Notes: a model not told the origin generated them from the letters alone. 64,000 bases of DNA from Bacteroidales bacterium (GCA_016342685.1 JAEINU010000007.1:1-64000), one strand, 5' to 3'; counted from the first letter of the stretch, positions 55,214 to 63,932 are shown. Translations and numbers: made by a program.

Positions 55214-56072
55214 AAAGAATGTCATATGGCTAGCAAGTTATCCAAAATCGGGCAACACTTGGTTTCGGGTTTTTTTAACAAATCTATTAAGCGATTCAGA
55301 CAAACCTGCAAACATTAATGATTTAGCTGAATCATCTATTTCCAGTTCACGAAAAGTGTTTGATGATTATACGGGGATTGCATCTTCAGATCTAACTTCT
55401 GAAGAAATTGATAAATTAAGGCCTGAAGTATATAAAAAGCAGTCGGAAGAATCTAAAGATTTATTATTTAAGAAAGCTCACGATAAATACTATTTTGTCG
55501 ATGATGATAAAGCTCTTTTCCCTTCCGAGATTTCAAAATGTGCTATTTATTTTGCGAGAAATCCTTTAGATGTTTTAGTGTCGTTTGCTTACCACAGTTC
55601 TAAGCCAGTTAATGAAATGACTAAGGTCTTAAATGATTCTAAGTATGCTTTTTGCTATAAAAATAATCGTTTACACAATCAATTACGCCAATTACTCGGA
55701 ACTTGGTCTGAGCATATAAATAGTTGGACTCAGCAAACACAAATCCCAATTCAAGTTGTTCGTTACGAAGATATGATTAACGATACATTCTCAACTTTTC
55801 GTTCTGCGGTGGACTTTATTGGACTAAATAAAGATGATAATCAAATACAAGATGCAATACAGAAAAGTGAGTTTTCGGTTTTGGCAAAGCAAGAAAAGGA
55901 AGATGGTTTCAGAGAGAAGATGATAAAATCAACAGCGTTTTTCAGGAAGGGTAAAATTGGAGATTGGAGAAATCATTTAGATGAAAAAATGAAGAATGAA
56001 ATAATAAATAATCATAAAGAAATTATGATGAAATTTGGTTATTTAAATAGTAATAATGAATTGATTTATTAA
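55206..56072 (+). CDS. Sulfotransferase of the lasso cluster
   Basis: This 288-residue cytosolic PAPS-dependent sulfotransferase has the 5'-phosphosulfate loop SYPKSGNTWFR (about 11-21), the 3'-phosphate motif RNPLDVLVSFAYH (about 119-131) and the C-terminal FRKGKIGDWRNHLDE segment usual for aryl or alkyl sulfotransferases. The ATG at 55206 overlaps the kinase stop by 8 bp, so the two are translated together. Its place between kinase and B1 suggests it sulfates the lasso peptide, whose core holds Tyr4, Thr7, Thr11 and Ser17. This is inference; sulfation of a cell-surface glycan is the alternative. Confidence 0.88.
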   Translation: MYKKNVIWLASYPKSGNTWFRVFLTNLLSDSDKPANINDLAESSISSSRKVFDDYTGIASSDLTSEEIDKLRPEVYKKQSEESKDLLFKKAHDKYYFVDDDKALFPSEISKCAIYFARNPLDVLVSFAYHSSKPVNEMTKVLNDSKYAFCYKNNRLHNQLRQLLGTWSEHINSWTQQTQIPIQVVRYEDMINDTFSTFRSAVDFIGLNKDDNQIQDAIQKSEFSVLAKQEKEDGFREKMIKSTAFFRKGKIGDWRNHLDEKMKNEIINNHKEIMMKFGYLNSNNELIY

Positions 56073-56078
56073 TAAAAC

Positions 56079-56209
56079 TGAGCTTGTCCAAAAAGATCTT
56101 AAAGTTGTCATTCTGAGCTTGTCGAAGAATCTATAGATTTAATTATGAAATATTTCGACAGGCTCAATATGACATCATTGAAAGAATGTTTGCTTTTTAG
56201 ACAACCTCA
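56079..56209. mobile_element. Nested-palindrome MITE-like or REP-like element
   Basis: Outer imperfect inverted repeats (17 bases) lie at 56079-56095 and 56193-56209. Inner inverted repeats (20 bases, 3 mismatches) lie at 56107-56126 (GTCATTCTGAGCTTGTCGAA) and 56154-56173 (TTCGACAGGCTCAATATGAC). The inner sequence resembles a dispersed intergenic repeat I know from many Bacteroidota genomes. It fills the gap between the sulfotransferase and B1 genes and has no coding capacity. It could be mobile, or act as an RNA hairpin that affects B1-B2-A expression. Confidence 0.65.
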
Positions 56210-56225
56210 TTGTAATTAGATAAAT

Positions 56226-56507
56226 ATGAAACTTACAGTTGATACAACAATACAACGAAATAACGATACTTTGACCAGTGACATTGACGGGGAGAAAGTT
56301 ATGATGAGTGTTAAGCATGGAGAATATTATGGCTTAGGACAGACAGGTAGTTTTATTTGGGATAATATTTCAGATCCAATTAATATAGGTTATTTAGTAG
56401 AACTGATTCTGGAAAAGTTTAAGGTTGAAAAAGAACAGTGCCTAAAAGATATTTTACCTTTCTTAAATGATTTAGTGGAAAAGGGCTTGGTTATTGCAAC
56501 CAAATAG
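56226..56507 (+). CDS. Lasso leader-binding protein B1 (PqqD family)
   Basis: This is a 93-residue PqqD-like RiPP recognition element that binds the precursor leader and hands it to the peptidase and cyclase. Seen are the N-terminal strand region SDIDGEKVMMSVKHGEYYGLGQTGSFIWDNI, where MMSVKHGEYYGL matches the PqqD pattern, and the helical C-terminal half (LILEKFKVEKEQCLKDILPFLNDLVEKGLV). The B2 gene follows after 35 bp. In this family the leader motif (Y/W)xxPxL docks on this domain, and the precursor at 57044 carries WEAPKL. Confidence 0.9.
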   Translation: MKLTVDTTIQRNNDTLTSDIDGEKVMMSVKHGEYYGLGQTGSFIWDNISDPINIGYLVELILEKFKVEKEQCLKDILPFLNDLVEKGLVIATK

Positions 56508-56542
56508 TATTTTATTTCGTTAAATAAAAGCGTGTTAATGAA

Positions 56543-56980
56543 ATGTTTAGTCAAGTAAAAAAATATTTTAGACAAAACAAACAAGAGCGAAAAATATTGA
56601 ATCGAACATTCGCATGGTTATTAATGTCATTTATATTGGTTAGAATTATTCCATTAAAATGGTTTGGTTCATTGTTAGGTGTGTTTAAAAAGGAGATACG
56701 AACAGAATTAGAAGCAACTGATCTAATAAAGATTACTTCAGTAAAAAGAAGCATAAGACGTATTAAAAGGGTTTTACCTTGGAAAATAAAATGCTTTGAA
56801 GAAGCAATCACAGCGAAAAAGGTGCTAGAGAGATATGAAATAAAATCCACTCTTTATTTAGGAGTTGATATAAATGAAAAGAAACAACTAAAAGCGCATG
56901 CATGGCTTAGAAATGGAGATTATAATATTACAGGTGGAGATCTTGCAACAAAATTTAAAGTTGTAGGTTTTTATAGCTGA
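56543..56980 (+). CDS. Lasso leader peptidase B2 (transglutaminase-like)
   Basis: This 145-residue cysteine protease cuts the leader from the lasso precursor. The catalytic triad is visible as Cys84 in PWKIKCFEEAI, His119 in LKAHAWLRNG and Asp126 in GDYNITGG, the usual CxxEA ... AHAW layout of lasso B2 proteins. The N-terminal part has one hydrophobic patch (AWLLMSFILVRIIPL, about 24-38). It is 35 bp downstream of B1 and 63 bp upstream of the precursor gene. B1 and B2 being separate genes is the split form of the family. Confidence 0.92.
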   Translation: MFSQVKKYFRQNKQERKILNRTFAWLLMSFILVRIIPLKWFGSLLGVFKKEIRTELEATDLIKITSVKRSIRRIKRVLPWKIKCFEEAITAKKVLERYEIKSTLYLGVDINEKKQLKAHAWLRNGDYNITGGDLATKFKVVGFYS

Positions 56981-57005
56981 ATAGGAGATGTTTACACAAT
57001 ATTAT

Positions 57006-57014
57006 TAACTTTGC
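57006..57014 (+). promoter_or_regulatory. Putative -7 element of the lasso precursor gene
   Basis: TAACTTTGC is a full match to TAnnTTTGC, 29 bases before the precursor ATG. It could give the precursor its own transcript, in excess over the enzymes. No clear -33 element is seen. Confidence 0.45.
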
Positions 57015-57043
57015 ATATAAGTTAGAAAGAAACGTAGAAAGAG

Positions 57044-57190
57044 ATGAAAGAGAAAGAGTTGCCAAAAGAAGAAAATCAAATTAAAAAAGATTGGGAAGCA
57101 CCTAAGCTTTTATGTTTGGATAAAGGAAAAACTGAAGGAGGAGAATATCCTGATACTAATGAAGATACTGTGTTTGATATTCACTCGTGA
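57044..57190 (+). CDS. Lasso peptide precursor (A protein)
   Basis: This 48-codon gene lies directly after B1-B2 and is easily missed because of its size. The leader (about 31 residues) is charged and holds WEAPKL at 17-22, a match to the (Y/W)xxPxL docking motif, and Thr30 at position -2. The predicted core is GGEYPDTNEDTVFDIHS (residues 32-48): Gly1 as the ring amine, Glu9 as the only acidic residue at positions 7-9, an 8-residue tail and a C-terminal Ser. Cutting after Glu31 would give a 9-membered Gly1-Glu9 macrolactam. A start at Gly33 would give an 8-membered ring but shift Thr to -3. The next gene begins 11 bp downstream. Confidence 0.82.
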   Translation: MKEKELPKEENQIKKDWEAPKLLCLDKGKTEGGEYPDTNEDTVFDIHS

Positions 57191-57201
57191 AAATATTTAT
57201 T

Positions 57202-60200
57202 ATGAAATTTTTTAAACTGACTTCGTTAATATTTTATATTTTATTGGTAAGCAGTTCCTTTGCTCAAGAATGGACTAATTCTAGATTTTTTTCATCTGAT
57301 GATGATATCACAATAGACTATATAAGAAAGAATTTTAATGGTGATATTGTAATTGCAGGAACGCTTAAAGGGACTTATTCGGATACAGATACTACTATTA
57401 TTGCTAATAGTATAGATATATTTCTTGCAAAATTTGATAGTGATTATAATAAAAAGTGGTTTAAAGTTATTGGAGGCGATCATTATGATTTTGATCCAGT
57501 AATTTCTATTGATGAAAATGATAATATATACGTACTTGGAACATTTTTACAAACGTGCAAATTTACTCCAGACGATTCATTAATTGCAGACTTTATAGAT
57601 GTTTTTTTAGTAAAATATGACCAAAATGGTAATCACATTTGGAATAAACATATAGGCTCAAATCTAGATAGGCAATATGCGCAAAGTATTGATATTGATA
57701 AAAATGGCGACATTATTGGAGCCTACAGATATCGAAATTCTACAACTTTTATTGACACTACAATTACAGGACGAACGGGGAAATATAATAATATCTTATT
57801 TAAAGTTGATCAGAATGGAGTGCGTAAGAATATAAAAAATGTAATAAGTAATGAAACAAGTTTGTTTACATCTATAAAGGCGTTCTCTGATGGATATTAT
57901 ATTAATGGTCAGTTTAAAGATAGTTTATTGTTAGACATTAGTCCTATCAAAAGTTATAGTAGTACTAAGGACGTTTTTTTATATAAAACAGATTTTGATT
58001 TTGATGGAGTTTGGGTAAGAAGATCCTATGGTGATGGTGATGATTTTACAGGGACAATTACTCAAGATAATTATGGTAATATTTATTATACTGGGTATTA
58101 CAACAGTTCTAACTTTCATGTTGATTCAACATCTTATATTGAATCAAATGTGGTATTGTCAAACCAAGGTAATACTGATATTTATATTACAAAATATAAT
58201 AAATCAGGGGACTTAATTTGGTTAAAAAATTTTGGTGGCAAGGGTAGTGATTGGGCAAGGTCAATTGAACAAAAAAACGATTATTTATTTCTTACTGGAT
58301 ATTTTTCAGATACAATAAATTATGAAATAGATACTTTAGTTTCTTCTGACATTAACGATTTAGATTTTTTTATTGGTTATTTAGATTTAAGTGGTAATGT
58401 ATTAGGTGGAGATGAAATAATAACGTCAGGTTCTTTAGATAATGATTCGGGCACTGATGTGCTTGTCAATGATGACAATACAGTTACAGTAGCTGGCTAT
58501 TTCAAGTCTGAGACAGCTCAAATAGGTTTAGACATTTATTCAAATGCAAGTGTGGGAAGTAAGGATGCATTTCTTGCAAAAAATAAACCTTTATTAGTTA
58601 CAATATATACAGATATTACAGAAATTTCTTGTAATGGGGAAACAGATGGTTCATTAACTGTTACACCTTATTTTGGAACTGCTCCATATACGTATTCGTG
58701 GAGTCATGATGGTTCATTAAACGATTCTGTTGCATCAACTCTTGCAGCAGGAGCTTATACAGTTACAGTTACAGATGCTAATTCAGATACGGATGAAGTG
58801 TCATATACTCTAATTGAACCTGCTCCAATTAATTTTAATCCGAGTATTACAAATATTACCGCTTGTAGTTATAGCCTAGAAGGTGCAATTGATCTTAATA
58901 TGTCAGGAGGGAATGGAGGTTTTGAGTATCAATGGCAAGCTACAAATGGTGGTTTTGGAGCTGTTTTTAATGTAGAAGATCAGAGCGGACTTACAATCGG
59001 AACTTATAATGTTAGTGTTACCGATGTTAATCAATGTATAGCTGATACAAGTATAATACTTACAGGACCAGATCCTGTTGTGTTTACAAATTCAATTGTA
59101 ACCGATTCATCATCTTTAGGACTTGGTGCTATAGATTTACAATATTCAGGCGGGTTCGGAGTTTCTTTCACCTTTGACTGGGAATATCCTTCTGGTGCAA
59201 CTGCAACTACCGAAGATATTTCTAATTTAAATACAGGAAATTATAATGTCACAGTTACAGATGCTCATGCATGTGAGTTCGATACTATATTTAATGTAGC
59301 GAATCTGGACGCTTTCTATATTTTCATTGAAGAGTATAAAGACGCATGTAAAGGAACAATTAATGGTACTGCAACAGTGTCTTACTATTCACCCACAAGT
59401 CATACTGGAATTGATTATTTATGGGATGGAAATGCAGGTGGACAAACTACTGCACAGGCTACCAATTTAGCGCCGGGAAGATATTATTATGTTACAGTTA
59501 CGGACGTTGAAAACGATCCTGATATTGTATTAGTAGATAGTGTTTATATTGATGAATTAACTTATGATTTCACAGGATCTTTGTCTGGAACCTCTTTACT
59601 AAATTGTTTTGGAGATGCAGACGGTTATGTTGATCTTACTATTACATCAGGGACAGCTTTGCCAATCACATACAATTGGAGTACAGGTTCTAATCTCCAA
59701 GATTTAACTGATGTAAGTGTTGGTTCTTATAGCGTTACAGTTACAGACGATAATAGTTGTCAATTCTCAGAGGTAAACTTTGTCATTAATCAACCAACAG
59801 CTTTAGCTATATCAGCCGAGATTGTTAATGAACCATCGTGTAATGGTGATTTCGATGGTGAAATAACCGTAGATAGATCAGGAGGAACAATTCCTTATTC
59901 TTATCAATGGAATGATCCAGGATTTCAAAATACACGCAGTGCTGATGGATTGGATGCTGGCTTTTATACGGTAACTGTTACCGATAATAATAGTTGTAGC
60001 GCAAGTTCGGGAATTAATTTAACAGAGCCTGATGAAATTAGTGTTTTAAAAGTTGTTTCAGACGAATCATGTAATACATCTTCGGATGGTTTTGCATCGT
60101 TAACCGTTTCTGGAGGAACTTCACCATTCTCATATTTTTGGTCAACAACGAACGGAACGGGCTTAAATATTACCGATAAAGATCAAAGTGGATTAACAGC

Positions 60201-61524
60201 TGGTGATTACTATTTTACTATTACTGATAACAATAATTGCACCTTCGACGATAGTGTAAAAATATTGGAACCTGTTTTGTTGGAAATTACTTTAGAGGAA
60301 ACTACAAATGGGACATCGTGTACTGGAGTAGATAATGGATCAATTAATATTACAGCAACTGGAGGGACAGGTGTTTTAACATATACTCTAAATCCTGGGG
60401 CAATTCAAACAAATGCTACCGGAAGTTTTATTAATGTTGGATCAGGAACGTATACTATTGATGTTGAAGATGAGAATACCTGTATAGTAAGTTCAAACCC
60501 ATTAGTAATTACTGAACCCGAAATTTTAACTATTAATACAGAATTAATTACAAATGCGTATTGTTTTGGTACTGATAATGGTAGTATCGAAATTAGTATA
60601 ACAGGAGGTACGGGCAGTTATGTATACGTTTGGACTACAAGCGATGGTTCAGGACTTATTGACGGTGTTGAGGATCAAATGGCCGTTGGAACAGGTACTT
60701 ATAATTTAACTGTAACAGATGATAACTTGTGTGAAGCAAATACGAGTTTTTCAATTACTGAACCTGAATCAATGGATATTGAAAAATCGATTTTTCAACC
60801 ATTTTGTAATGGAACAAAAGACGGGGTTATTGTTTTATCTGTTACTGGTGGGACTTTACCTCTTTCGTATTTCTGGTCGACAATAGATGGCTCTGGATTA
60901 ATACCTACAAATAAGCACCAAAGCGAGTTAAGTCCTGCATGGTATTTCATTCGAGTTGACGATGCAAATGGATGTATATATAATGATAGTGCAGAGATTA
61001 TTGATCCTCCTGTAATTTCAATATTATCAGAATCTTCTACAGATGCAAGTGACAATAATGCTAATGATGGAACAATTACAATAGAAGCTACAGGTGGTAC
61101 TCCGCCTTTAACGTTTACTTTAAATCCAGGTGGGAAAGTGAGTTCGTCCGGTATATTTAACGATTTATTCCCAGGAGAATATATAGTTGAGGTTTCTGAT
61201 TTTAATGTGTGTGGGCCGTATAATTCAACTAGTCTCACAGTTGGATCGACCAATTCTATTTACAATATAAATATTGATGATAAAATAAACATCTATCCAA
61301 ATCCTGTTAGAACGGTTTTAAATATTGATTTTAACCTAGAATTACAGGATGTATACACATTACAATTAATTAGTATTTCTGGCCAAATTGTATACAATAA
61401 GCAAGTGGATTCAGGACAAAGTAAGGAAGAGATAATTGAAATAAGTAGTTATCCAAAGGGGCTTTATTTCATTAAAATTTACAATAGTAAAACAAGTTAT
61501 CAAGAGAAATTGATAATACAATAG
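57202..61524 (+). CDS. Giant secreted SBBP/SprB-repeat protein, T9SS cargo
   Basis: This is a 1,440-residue exoprotein from ATG 57202 (an upstream GTG at 57187 overlaps the precursor stop and is less likely). A signal peptide occupies 1-22. The N-terminal third (to about 463) has SBBP-like beta-propeller repeats (KFDSDYNKKWFKVIGG, KYNKSGDLIWLKNFGG). About 11 SprB repeats follow (CNGETDGSLTVTPYFGTAPYTYSWS, CFGDADGYVDLTI, CNGDFDGEITVDRSGGT), then a type A sorting domain (INIYPNPVRTVLNI). SprB-type repeats occur in gliding adhesins and surface proteins. The 11 bp gap to the lasso precursor suggests shared transcription. A terminator follows. Confidence 0.92.
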   Translation: MKFFKLTSLIFYILLVSSSFAQEWTNSRFFSSDDDITIDYIRKNFNGDIVIAGTLKGTYSDTDTTIIANSIDIFLAKFDSDYNKKWFKVIGGDHYDFDPVISIDENDNIYVLGTFLQTCKFTPDDSLIADFIDVFLVKYDQNGNHIWNKHIGSNLDRQYAQSIDIDKNGDIIGAYRYRNSTTFIDTTITGRTGKYNNILFKVDQNGVRKNIKNVISNETSLFTSIKAFSDGYYINGQFKDSLLLDISPIKSYSSTKDVFLYKTDFDFDGVWVRRSYGDGDDFTGTITQDNYGNIYYTGYYNSSNFHVDSTSYIESNVVLSNQGNTDIYITKYNKSGDLIWLKNFGGKGSDWARSIEQKNDYLFLTGYFSDTINYEIDTLVSSDINDLDFFIGYLDLSGNVLGGDEIITSGSLDNDSGTDVLVNDDNTVTVAGYFKSETAQIGLDIYSNASVGSKDAFLAKNKPLLVTIYTDITEISCNGETDGSLTVTPYFGTAPYTYSWSHDGSLNDSVASTLAAGAYTVTVTDANSDTDEVSYTLIEPAPINFNPSITNITACSYSLEGAIDLNMSGGNGGFEYQWQATNGGFGAVFNVEDQSGLTIGTYNVSVTDVNQCIADTSIILTGPDPVVFTNSIVTDSSSLGLGAIDLQYSGGFGVSFTFDWEYPSGATATTEDISNLNTGNYNVTVTDAHACEFDTIFNVANLDAFYIFIEEYKDACKGTINGTATVSYYSPTSHTGIDYLWDGNAGGQTTAQATNLAPGRYYYVTVTDVENDPDIVLVDSVYIDELTYDFTGSLSGTSLLNCFGDADGYVDLTITSGTALPITYNWSTGSNLQDLTDVSVGSYSVTVTDDNSCQFSEVNFVINQPTALAISAEIVNEPSCNGDFDGEITVDRSGGTIPYSYQWNDPGFQNTRSADGLDAGFYTVTVTDNNSCSASSGINLTEPDEISVLKVVSDESCNTSSDGFASLTVSGGTSPFSYFWSTTNGTGLNITDKDQSGLTAGDYYFTITDNNNCTFDDSVKILEPVLLEITLEETTNGTSCTGVDNGSINITATGGTGVLTYTLNPGAIQTNATGSFINVGSGTYTIDVEDENTCIVSSNPLVITEPEILTINTELITNAYCFGTDNGSIEISITGGTGSYVYVWTTSDGSGLIDGVEDQMAVGTGTYNLTVTDDNLCEANTSFSITEPESMDIEKSIFQPFCNGTKDGVIVLSVTGGTLPLSYFWSTIDGSGLIPTNKHQSELSPAWYFIRVDDANGCIYNDSAEIIDPPVISILSESSTDASDNNANDGTITIEATGGTPPLTFTLNPGGKVSSSGIFNDLFPGEYIVEVSDFNVCGPYNSTSLTVGSTNSIYNINIDDKINIYPNPVRTVLNIDFNLELQDVYTLQLISISGQIVYNKQVDSGQSKEEIIEISSYPKGLYFIKIYNSKTSYQEKLIIQ

Positions 61525-61545
61525 TCACAAAATAAGAAATTTACT

Positions 61546-61570
61546 AAAGCTCCTATCAGGAGCTTTTTTT
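61546..61570 (+). terminator. Rho-independent terminator of the SprB-repeat gene
   Basis: AAAGCTCCT (61546-61554) pairs perfectly with AGGAGCTTT (61558-61566) around a 3-base loop, followed by a T run. Confidence 0.88.
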
Positions 61571-61597
61571 ATTTGTTAATATAGTTTTATACTTTAA

Positions 61598-61629
61598 TTT
61601 GTTGACTACGTCTTAGATAATTATCTTTG
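61598..61629 (+). promoter_or_regulatory. Putative purD promoter
   Basis: TATCTTTG (61622-61629) matches the -7 element, and TTTG (61598-61601) lies 20 bases upstream as -33, the best-spaced plus-strand promoter seen. The ATG is 23 bases downstream. Confidence 0.5.
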
Positions 61630-61652
61630 TTTCAAACATTAATTTTATAAAC

Positions 61653-62924
61653 ATGAATATACTACTGTTAGGATCAGGCGGAAGAGAACATGCAATAGCA
61701 TGGAAATTGAGTCAAAGTAATAAGATCGGAAAATTATTTATTGCCCCTGGAAATGCGGGTACTTCAGAGGTTGGAGTAAATGTTCAACTAGAAATATCTA
61801 ATTTTAGTAGTGTAAAAGAATTTGTTTTAGAAAATAAGGTTGAAATGGTGATTGTGGGTCCTGAACAACCTCTTGTAGATGGAATTGCCGACTATTTTCT
61901 TTCTAATGATGATATAAAAGAAATACCTGTAATTGGTCCTGTGAAAGCGGGTGCGCTATTGGAGGGAAGTAAAGATTTTGCAAAAGAATTTATGTCTAAA
62001 TACAATATTCCTACTGCAAAGTATATGTCTTTTACAAAAGCCACTTTAGATGAAGGAAAGAAATTCTTGGAGACATTGTCGACTCCTTATGTGCTAAAAG
62101 CAGATGGATTGGCTGCCGGGAAGGGTGTTTTAATTTTGACTGATTTGAACGAAGCTAAGAATTCACTTGCAGAAATGCTTGGTGGCCAGTTTGGAGAGGC
62201 AAGTGAAAAAGTTGTAATTGAAGAGTTTTTAGATGGAATAGAACTATCTGTTTTTGTAATTACTGATGGAAAATCATATAAAATTCTACCCGAAGCAAAA
62301 GACTATAAAAGAATCGGAGAAGGCGATACTGGTTTAAATACAGGTGGTATGGGAGCAGTTTCACCTGTTCCTTTTGCTGATAAGTCGTTTATGGATAAAG
62401 TGGAGAGGAAAGTTATCCAACCAACTATAGACGGAATCCGAAAAGAGGGAATAAATTATAAAGGATTTGTTTTCTTGGGTTTAATTAAGGTTGATGATGA
62501 ACCTTACGTAATTGAATATAACGTAAGGATGGGTGATCCCGAAACGGAGGTTGTAATTCCAAGAATTAAATCTGATTTGTTAGACTTATTCATACACGTT
62601 GGTAATGAGACTTTAGACAAAGTGCATTTTGAGATAGATGATAGATCGTGCACAACGGTGATGCTTGTTTCAGGAGGGTATCCTGAGGAGTACGAAAAGG
62701 GCATGTTAATTACAGGTTTTGATAAGATCGAAAAATCGTTTTTATTTCATGCGGGAACAAAAGAAAGTAATGATGGAACTGAAACCAATGGAGGTAGAGT
62801 GATTGCAATATCATCATATGGAGTAGATCATAAGGAAGCATTAAAAATGTGTTATGAGAATGCCTTAAAAGTAGATTTTAAAGGTAAGTATTATAGAAAA
62901 GATATCGGATTTGATCTAAATTAG
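61653..62924 (+). CDS. purD: Phosphoribosylamine-glycine ligase
   Basis: PurD joins glycine to 5-phosphoribosylamine in purine synthesis. The 423 residues have the N-terminal GSGGREHAIAWKL, the ATP-grasp KADGLAAGKGVLI, the GEGDTGLNTGGMGAVSP loop and the metal-binding EYNVRMGDPETEV. The family length matches. The downstream membrane gene starts 6 bp after its stop. Confidence 0.98.
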   Translation: MNILLLGSGGREHAIAWKLSQSNKIGKLFIAPGNAGTSEVGVNVQLEISNFSSVKEFVLENKVEMVIVGPEQPLVDGIADYFLSNDDIKEIPVIGPVKAGALLEGSKDFAKEFMSKYNIPTAKYMSFTKATLDEGKKFLETLSTPYVLKADGLAAGKGVLILTDLNEAKNSLAEMLGGQFGEASEKVVIEEFLDGIELSVFVITDGKSYKILPEAKDYKRIGEGDTGLNTGGMGAVSPVPFADKSFMDKVERKVIQPTIDGIRKEGINYKGFVFLGLIKVDDEPYVIEYNVRMGDPETEVVIPRIKSDLLDLFIHVGNETLDKVHFEIDDRSCTTVMLVSGGYPEEYEKGMLITGFDKIEKSFLFHAGTKESNDGTETNGGRVIAISSYGVDHKEALKMCYENALKVDFKGKYYRKDIGFDLN

Positions 62925-62930
62925 AGTTTT

Positions 62931-63932
62931 ATGGTTTCAAATATTCTTAAAAGCAATCAGCCCACTGCGCTTATTTTAACAACTTTAATTGGACTAGGTT
63001 TATGGATTGGTTCATTTTTGACCCCAATCGGCATGAATATTCCTTCGGATTGCATGAACATGCCTTTTTATGAAATTCTAACAAATGGAATTAATAAAAA
63101 TCCATTGTTTGCCGTCATACTCACTTTTGTTTTGATTTTTGTTCAAGCTTTATTATTAATTCAATTCAATAAAAAGTTTATTGTTATTAATTTTAGAACT
63201 TATCTCCCTGCATTTTTTTATTTAATCATTGCTAGTAGTTTTACTCCTCTTCAGAGGCTTAATCCTGTGGTATTTGGAACACTTTTCATATATTTAGCTA
63301 TTTACTTTATCCTTAGTGTATATAGAACAGATTCTGCCATTGATAAAATATATATAGCAGGTTTTTTTATTTCAATAGCTTCTATGTTTTGGGCACCTTT
63401 TGCTGTATTCTTTTCTATTGTAATCCTTTCTTTAATCATTCTTAGACCTTTTATTGGCAGAGAATGGATAGTTAGTCTGTTAGGGTTTTTAACACCTTAT
63501 TTCTTTGTTTTTGTGTATTACTTTTCTTTTAAAAGTAGTGATGAGTTGGATAGATTGAGTTCGAATTTTTTTAATAGTTTTAATTTAATAAAGCAGTTTA
63601 ATCAGATTCATTATGCATATTATATATTCTATGGCTTATTGTTTCTTCTAATAGCAGCAGCCAGCATTTCTATGGTAAAGAATTTTCAAAAGAAAAAAAT
63701 TCGTATACGAAAGTTCTATGCAATAAATTGGTATGTATTTATTATTTCGATTTTAATATTTGTTTTTTTTGAAAATGTGGGATATGAAATCGTTTTCATA
63801 ATCGGTATGCCAATTTCTTTTCTTTTAACAGATTATTTTTATGCAATTAAACGAAATCGATATTTTAATATTGTATTATTAATTCTTTTTAGTTCATTAG
63901 TATACATACAAATAATAGCTCATAATATATGA
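62931..63932 (+). CDS. DUF6427-like polytopic membrane protein
   Basis: This is a 333-residue protein with about 9-10 hydrophobic segments and very few charged loops. The N-terminus (LKSNQPTALILTTLIGLGLWIGSFL) resembles the Bacteroidota DUF6427 group, a membership I recall rather than can test. No catalytic residues stand out. It is coupled to purD (6 bp gap), a pairing that may be operonic only. Its stop codon lies inside a long hairpin at 63905-63950. Confidence 0.65.
   Translation: MVSNILKSNQPTALILTTLIGLGLWIGSFLTPIGMNIPSDCMNMPFYEILTNGINKNPLFAVILTFVLIFVQALLLIQFNKKFIVINFRTYLPAFFYLIIASSFTPLQRLNPVVFGTLFIYLAIYFILSVYRTDSAIDKIYIAGFFISIASMFWAPFAVFFSIVILSLIILRPFIGREWIVSLLGFLTPYFFVFVYYFSFKSSDELDRLSSNFFNSFNLIKQFNQIHYAYYIFYGLLFLLIAAASISMVKNFQKKKIRIRKFYAINWYVFIISILIFVFFENVGYEIVFIIGMPISFLLTDYFYAIKRNRYFNIVLLILFSSLVYIQIIAHNI

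Noticed and set aside
57187-57201. GTG at 57187 as the start of the SprB-repeat protein
   Set aside because: It overlaps the precursor stop and adds five residues before a good ATG and signal peptide at 57202.
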